This document shows positions 59,997 through 64,000 of a stretch of 64,000 nt of DNA, one piece after another. The DNA is taken from contig JAAFIK010000018.1 of the NCBI GenBank assembly GCA_013298665.1, positions 1 to 64,000 of the forward strand. The letters run 5' to 3'. Under the pieces are notes generated by a model. It saw only the letters and a list, made by a program, of their open reading frames with translations, was not told where the DNA came from and ran no database searches. The position numbers and the translations under genes were made by a program. Within the stretch, counting starts at the first letter, position 1, and each line of letters opens with the position of its first letter. The stretch comes from Chitinophagales bacterium. GTDB taxonomy: Bacteria > Bacteroidota > Bacteroidia > Chitinophagales > Chitinophagaceae.

Positions 59997-60674
59997 TTAG
60001 AGTTTATATACCACGCTGGCGGCGAGGCTGATGAGTGACCGGGGTTCGCGCAGGATGCGGCTGCTGAGGAAGGAAAGCCGGTAGTCGCGGTTGGTCATGG
60101 ATACCCGGAAATGCTGGTATTCGGCGTTGAGGCCAATGCCATACCTCGGCGTCATAAAGTAATGCCCGCCAAAGGAAATATTCCAGGTAAAGGGGGCTTT
60201 TGACAACAGGCTGTTCTGGTACAATAAAATAAAGGTGTTAGCCTGTTGTCTTGTATAGCGGAGGTCGCGCATCGACAGCCGCGTAATACCTGCGCGTATG
60301 CCCAGGTGCAGTTTTACTTTGTTGCCGCAGGCAAAGCAAAATTCCGGACCGGCTACCATTGTGACACCGGACAAACCACCACCGGCAACGGAGAGGCTAT
60401 CGGGGCGATTGAGCAATGCGGGTGGGGGTGTGCTTTGGGCATCGGTGCGCAGCGGGAGGCTGAATCCGTTGACGGCAGTACTGATACCCAGGTGCCCCCA
60501 GAAATAAGCGGCGCTGATGCCGCCCTGGAAACCCGTTGTACGGGCAGCAGATAAGGAGTCGCTGCGGGTGGGCTTTGTTGAAAATGCGGCGCCGGTGTGC
60601 AGTCGTATCCGCCATTGTGCCTGTGCATGGAAACCGACCATACTGATCAGTAAGGGTAAAATCATTTTTATCAT
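59997..60674 (-). CDS. Outer-membrane beta-barrel protein
   Basis: 225 aa. Signal peptide (IKMILPLLISMVGFHAQAQ), then alternating amphipathic strands: WRIRLHTGAAFSTKP, GGISAAYFWGHLGISTAVNGFSL, VKLHLGIRAGITRLSM, FTWNISFGGHYFMTPRYGIGLNAEY and a terminal LISLAASVVYKL. The size fits an 8-stranded barrel of the PorT/OMP_b-brl type. Function unknown. It is the first gene of the operon with the Cys-tailed secreted protein, and divergent from the ECF sigma gene at 60842. Confidence 0.75.
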   Translation of the reverse strand: MIKMILPLLISMVGFHAQAQWRIRLHTGAAFSTKPTRSDSLSAARTTGFQGGISAAYFWGHLGISTAVNGFSLPLRTDAQSTPPPALLNRPDSLSVAGGGLSGVTMVAGPEFCFACGNKVKLHLGIRAGITRLSMRDLRYTRQQANTFILLYQNSLLSKAPFTWNISFGGHYFMTPRYGIGLNAEYQHFRVSMTNRDYRLSFLSSRILREPRSLISLAASVVYKL

Positions 60675-60841
60675 AACCGTTTATTTAATGCTTATTGAAC
60701 CGGTCAATGATGGTATTGACCATCGGCAGCAACAGTAATATATGCTATTGTGCGCGATTTTTTGTAATATATCCGCAACCGGTATATTTTGTTACCCTGA
60801 TTGGCAAAAAAAAATTAGTTTTATCCCGGCAACCTCATCAT

Positions 60842-61420
60842 ATGGCACAATCACATCCTGACCAACAATACATTGAAGCACTATTGCGGCATGACGACAG
60901 GCTATTGGACGAATTGTACAAGAGATTTTCCGGTAAAATAAAGCAGATGGTGCTGCGCAATAATGGCAATGAAAGCGATGCGGCCGATGTTTTCCAGGAA
61001 GGGCTGATGGCGTTGTACCAGAAAGCGAGAACCGGTAGTTTTGTACTGACCTGTCCGCTTGAAGCTTATTTATATTTGATCTGCAAGAACCGCTGGATCA
61101 ACGAACTGAATAAAAAGAGTACGGGTAAGGTAACATTTACTGATACGGAGGGATATGATTGGGGTGAGGATGTATTTACAACCACTGAAACCGTTTTGCT
61201 GCAATCGAACCGGCGGAAACTACTGGAAGCCAAGCTGGCAGAATTGGGCGAGGGTTGCCGTGAATTGCTCCGCCTTTCGTGGAGTGGTAAGGCAATGGAT
61301 GAGGTGGCCACCATCCTTAACAACAGCTATGGTTATGTACGCAAGAAAAAAAGTGAGTGCCTGGCAAAGCTGATTGGTTTAGTGAAAGCATCACCCGGGT
61401 TTTCTGACCTTAAATGGTAA
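60842..61420 (+). CDS. ECF-family sigma factor
   Basis: 192 aa from the ATG at 60842 (MAQSHPDQQYIEALLRHDD). Region 2: LDELYKRFSGKIKQMVLRNNG, DAADVFQEGLMALYQKA, YLYLICKNRWINELNKKS. Region 4: KLAELGEGCRELLRLSWSGKAMDEVATILNNSYGYVRKKKSECLAKL. Matches the sigma-70 family common in Bacteroidota. Its anti-sigma-like partner starts 4 nt after its stop. Likely targets are the divergent barrel/secreted/CHAT genes, by proximity only. Confidence 0.92.
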   Translation: MAQSHPDQQYIEALLRHDDRLLDELYKRFSGKIKQMVLRNNGNESDAADVFQEGLMALYQKARTGSFVLTCPLEAYLYLICKNRWINELNKKSTGKVTFTDTEGYDWGEDVFTTTETVLLQSNRRKLLEAKLAELGEGCRELLRLSWSGKAMDEVATILNNSYGYVRKKKSECLAKLIGLVKASPGFSDLKW

Positions 61421-61424
61421 TACT

Positions 61425-62195
61425 ATGCGAGAATTTAATTACGAAAAAATCGATCAATACCTTGATGGCCAACTGCAGGGTCCGGACCTGGCGGCATTTG
61501 AAAAGGAACTGGAAGCTGATCCTGAACTAGCCGCCGAAACCCAGCTCTTGCAGGAGATGCAGGTACTGCTGCGGCAGTCGGTGCAGGATCAGCCTGCGGA
61601 AACTGCCCTCCGGCAAACCCTGCGCAGTAAGGGGGATATGTATTTTGCAACACCGGCCGTCTCCACAACACCTCAGGCAAAAGCGGTTCGGTTGACCAGG
61701 CGCTTCTGGTACCGTGTTTCGGCCGCCGCCGCAGCTTGCTTAATCCTTTTCTTTGTGCTTTTGCCATCGATCAATGGTGCTCTGTCGGACGAAGATGTAC
61801 TTGCTAAATATGGAAACCCTGAACCATTGGCTATAACGCGGGGAAATATACCTGATACCTTTTTGGCAAGAGCCATCAGTTATTACAATGCAGAAAAATA
61901 CCAGGAGGCGCTTCCGCTGATCGACAGCAGCATTGCTATTGATCCCGCGAATACCAGTCTGCTGTTTGCAAAGGGCATCAGTTTATTCAAGACGGGGGAT
62001 TACCCTGGCGCAACCACAGTATTTGAGGCCATCGGTTCGGGTCAAACCAGTTTTAAAGGGGATGCGATCCGCTGGCAGGCCTTACTCCTGGTTAAAACCA
62101 ACCAGCGCAAGGAAGCTATAGTGTTGCTCAAAGCCTTGTTGCGGGATAATCCGGATGATAAGGGCACTAAAAAATTATTGGAAGATATCGACTGA
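61425..62195 (+). CDS. Anti-sigma-factor-like membrane protein with TPR domain
   Basis: 256 aa. The N-terminal ~85 residues are cytosolic and start IDQYLDGQLQGPDLAAFEKELEADPELAAE, the pattern of Bacteroidota anti-sigma factors without a zinc finger. One transmembrane helix follows (about residues 100-120, VSAAAAACLILFFVLLPSI). The C-terminal part is periplasmic with TPR repeats (ARAISYYNAEKYQEALPLIDSSIAIDP, LLFAKGISLFKTGDYPGATTVFE). It probably holds the preceding sigma factor inactive and senses an envelope signal through the TPR part. The 4-nt gap to the sigma gene supports joint expression. Confidence 0.85.
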   Translation: MREFNYEKIDQYLDGQLQGPDLAAFEKELEADPELAAETQLLQEMQVLLRQSVQDQPAETALRQTLRSKGDMYFATPAVSTTPQAKAVRLTRRFWYRVSAAAAACLILFFVLLPSINGALSDEDVLAKYGNPEPLAITRGNIPDTFLARAISYYNAEKYQEALPLIDSSIAIDPANTSLLFAKGISLFKTGDYPGATTVFEAIGSGQTSFKGDAIRWQALLLVKTNQRKEAIVLLKALLRDNPDDKGTKKLLEDID

Positions 62196-62214
62196 TCAGC
62201 AGCCTGGATGACAG

Positions 62215-62240
62215 CCAAAAGAAAAGGGGCTTACGCCCCT
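62215..62240 (-). terminator. Rho-independent terminator of the SdrD-B/T9SS gene
   Basis: AGGGGC-TTAC-GCCCCT (62225-62240) forms a tight hairpin. On the minus strand it is followed by TTTTCTTTT. It is between convergent genes and may also help end the sigma/anti-sigma operon. Confidence 0.8.
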
Positions 62241-62290
62241 GATCTGTCCGATTTACTATATATCCACTATTAATTCCGTATTGATGCCCG

Positions 62291-64000
62291 TTAAAGAATA
62301 AATAAGGGCTGTACCAATACCTCGTCTCCGGTACTTACCCGGATCAGGTACTTGCCGCTGCTCATGCCTGTCAGACTAAGGGTTTCCACTGCTTTGGCAT
62401 TCTTCAACTGCTGGGTGGCGATCCTCCTGCCTTCTGTATCCAGTACCTCAATGGTAATGGCTTTGCCGATCATTTTTTCCGGCAGCCGTACATTGGCCAG
62501 TTCTCTTGACGGATTGGGGAAAATGCTGAGGGTACCCTGTTTGTCAAACTTAACCGTACGTGTTTCGCTGTATACGGTGCGTGTGGTAATATCATTGATT
62601 TGTAAGCGGTAATAGTTGATGATACCGTCTGCCGGTGTTTCATCCGTCCAGTTGTAGCTGCCGCCTGTGGGTGTGCCCGTACCGTTTACCGTAGCGAGTG
62701 TTGACCACAAATTACCATTCTCCGAACGCTGTATGCTGAACCGTGTGGCTGGTTCTTCGGTTGTGGTTACCCAGTTGAGTAATGATCTTTTGCCATACCG
62801 GGCAGCGGTAAAGGTTTGTAGGTGGAGGGGCAGGGTCACCACCGGTTTAAATCCGAAATCAATATTGTGGTTGTTCTGGCCATAGCCGCCTGTGATAAAG
62901 GTTACCTGTGCACGGCCGCCAGTGAGCCCGGCATCGTTATCACTGTATCCGGCCAGGCCATTGCCGGTAATGCCTTTGGGTGAGAGCATCAATCCGTTGA
63001 GTTCGCCAAGCCCGCCATTGTTGTACTGGGCCGCACCTATCCTGAGGAGGTAGGTGGTATATGGCTTCAACCCTCCCGGCACATTGATATGATTGAAATA
63101 AAAGTTACCGGTGCCATTGGTGGTAGCAGTGCCCAACAGGGTATTGCCGGTTGAATCATAGAGTTGCAGGGTAATATTGCTGATGCCGTTCTCGTCGGCA
63201 TCCTGTATGCCATCGCCATCGGTGTCGGACCATACACGATTGCCCACTTCTATAGGGGCAGCATCGCAGATGAACTCGATATCGCCGAGACCTGCACCTT
63301 TACCTACCCCGAGCAGATCGGTATTGTCGATTATCTGGTAGGCTTTTTTGCGATCGCCGGATTTATTGGACATGCAGATGCTGCCATTGTCGTTGCCGCC
63401 ATATACATCAAAAGCCAGTATATGGAGTTCGTCTTTACCGGGTATTGAGGCCATGCCGCCAATGACCACATCGTATGGCGACCAACTGCCAAAGTAATGG
63501 TCTCCGCCATAATACTCACCTCCACCCGGGCCTTCCTCGTTGGTAGCGCCACAACCGGTGGTACTGCCGCATACGCCGTTGTTTTCCAGTGTAAAACTGC
63601 CATTGTTGTTGTAGGCGCGTACCAGATCACCACTGCCCAGCACATACTGGGTACTGGCGGGATCTGCAGGGTTGGGTTGGCCTGCCGCGCCCTGGTGCGA
63701 AAAGCGGTCGATAAACCCGAGTACCATGGAGCCATCGCTGTCGAAGTCGATATCGGCCAGTACAGGCTCGGGATAAACGAGGTAGTAATCGGGTATATCG
63801 GGCCAGTTGGGATTCCAGGGCTGCCAGGTGGTATCGTAACCTGCACTCAGCACAGGGCCCCGCCTGTAGTTGAGGGGGAAGTTGAGTACATTGGTAAAAC
63901 TGTTGGTGACAGGGGAAAAGGCAAAGACGGTAGCTTTCAGGTCGTTGCGGTTGAGTGAGGTAGCGGCATCACAGATCATACCTATATATACCTTACCGCG
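62291..64000 (-). CDS. Large secreted SdrD-B protein with T9SS sorting domain (5' end outside window)
   Basis: At least 569 codons; the reading frame is open to the window edge, so the start is outside. The visible N-part has beta-propeller-like or surface-protein repeats (VLADIDFDSDGSMVLGFIDRF, SPYDVVIGGMASIPGKDEL). An SdrD_B-like domain contains the calcium-binding DTDGDGIQDADENG followed by NITLQLYDSTGN. The end is a T9SS type A sorting domain: LSIFPNPSRELANVRLPE, MSSGKYLIRV, ending in VLVQPLFIL. It should be exported by the type IX system and attached to or released from the surface. A terminator follows its 3' end. Incomplete: do not infer total size. Confidence 0.9.
   Translation of the reverse strand, partial: RGKVYIGMICDAATSLNRNDLKATVFAFSPVTNSFTNVLNFPLNYRRGPVLSAGYDTTWQPWNPNWPDIPDYYLVYPEPVLADIDFDSDGSMVLGFIDRFSHQGAAGQPNPADPASTQYVLGSGDLVRAYNNNGSFTLENNGVCGSTTGCGATNEEGPGGGEYYGGDHYFGSWSPYDVVIGGMASIPGKDELHILAFDVYGGNDNGSICMSNKSGDRKKAYQIIDNTDLLGVGKGAGLGDIEFICDAAPIEVGNRVWSDTDGDGIQDADENGISNITLQLYDSTGNTLLGTATTNGTGNFYFNHINVPGGLKPYTTYLLRIGAAQYNNGGLGELNGLMLSPKGITGNGLAGYSDNDAGLTGGRAQVTFITGGYGQNNHNIDFGFKPVVTLPLHLQTFTAARYGKRSLLNWVTTTEEPATRFSIQRSENGNLWSTLATVNGTGTPTGGSYNWTDETPADGIINYYRLQINDITTRTVYSETRTVKFDKQGTLSIFPNPSRELANVRLPEKMIGKAITIEVLDTEGRRIATQQLKNAKAVETLSLTGMSSGKYLIRVSTGDEVLVQPLFIL

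Overview
The window looks like chromosomal DNA of a Bacteroidota member, most likely a Chitinophagaceae-type gliding/soil or freshwater bacterium. Lineage-typical markers are gldF/gldG, a porT-like gene directly behind ubiE/menG, a fused murF-alr gene, a DUF4290 gene, a DUF1501/DUF1800 pair, a protein with a C-terminal type IX secretion (T9SS) sorting domain, and many TAnnTTTG (-7) promoter boxes of the Bacteroidota housekeeping sigma factor. No tRNA, rRNA, prophage, insertion sequence or CRISPR array was recognised. No species is claimed.

Layout. 0.1-9.5 kb: an unusual lipoprotein, a secreted beta-helix protein, a degenerate M23-like protein, exonuclease III, DUF1501/DUF1800, an AlkB-type monooxygenase and a cytochrome c lipoprotein. 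9.6-27.3 kb: mostly housekeeping genes: serS, a cyclophilin, gcvH, vanZ-like, DUF4290, murA (with Asp in place of the fosfomycin-target Cys), ubiE-porT, murF-alr, gldF-gldG, psd, cdsA, a CPBP protease, a dus gene and dnaB. 27.35-27.78 kb: an intergenic region with several DnaA-box-like sequences between divergent dnaB and pheT, a candidate oriC. 27.8-35.9 kb: pheT, a coiled-coil gene and zapA, with a self-contained ribosomal-peptide (RiPP) cassette between the last two.

The RiPP cassette (30.5-35.5 kb) is the most distinctive item. It has a C39-peptidase ABC exporter divergent from a 93-aa precursor-like peptide, an ATP-grasp peptide ligase, a 74-aa protein of unknown role, and a SPASM-domain protein without a visible radical-SAM CxxxCxxC motif. 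This is the composition of a 'grasp-with-spasm' system, a branch of the graspetides. The inferred order is: ligase and SPASM protein modify the core peptide, then the exporter cuts off the leader and secretes the product.

36-52.7 kb: a four-gene operon with a seven-helix membrane protein and a NarL-type two-component pair, an MBL-rhodanese protein with an ArsR-type regulator, tsaB, ridA, a D-2-hydroxyacid dehydrogenase, an RNA helicase, an amidase, an ECF sigma gene, a metallophosphoesterase, a Wzx-like flippase and a PhoR/PhoB-like pair. 52.9-64 kb: a cell-envelope accessory region with a secreted protein carrying a clan-CD-like His/Cys pair, a TPR-CHAT lipoprotein, a secreted protein with a Cys-rich tail, an outer-membrane barrel, a divergent ECF sigma/anti-sigma pair, and the 3' part of a large SdrD-B/T9SS surface protein that runs off the window. 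Lengths, motif positions and promoter boxes were read by eye; no database search was possible.
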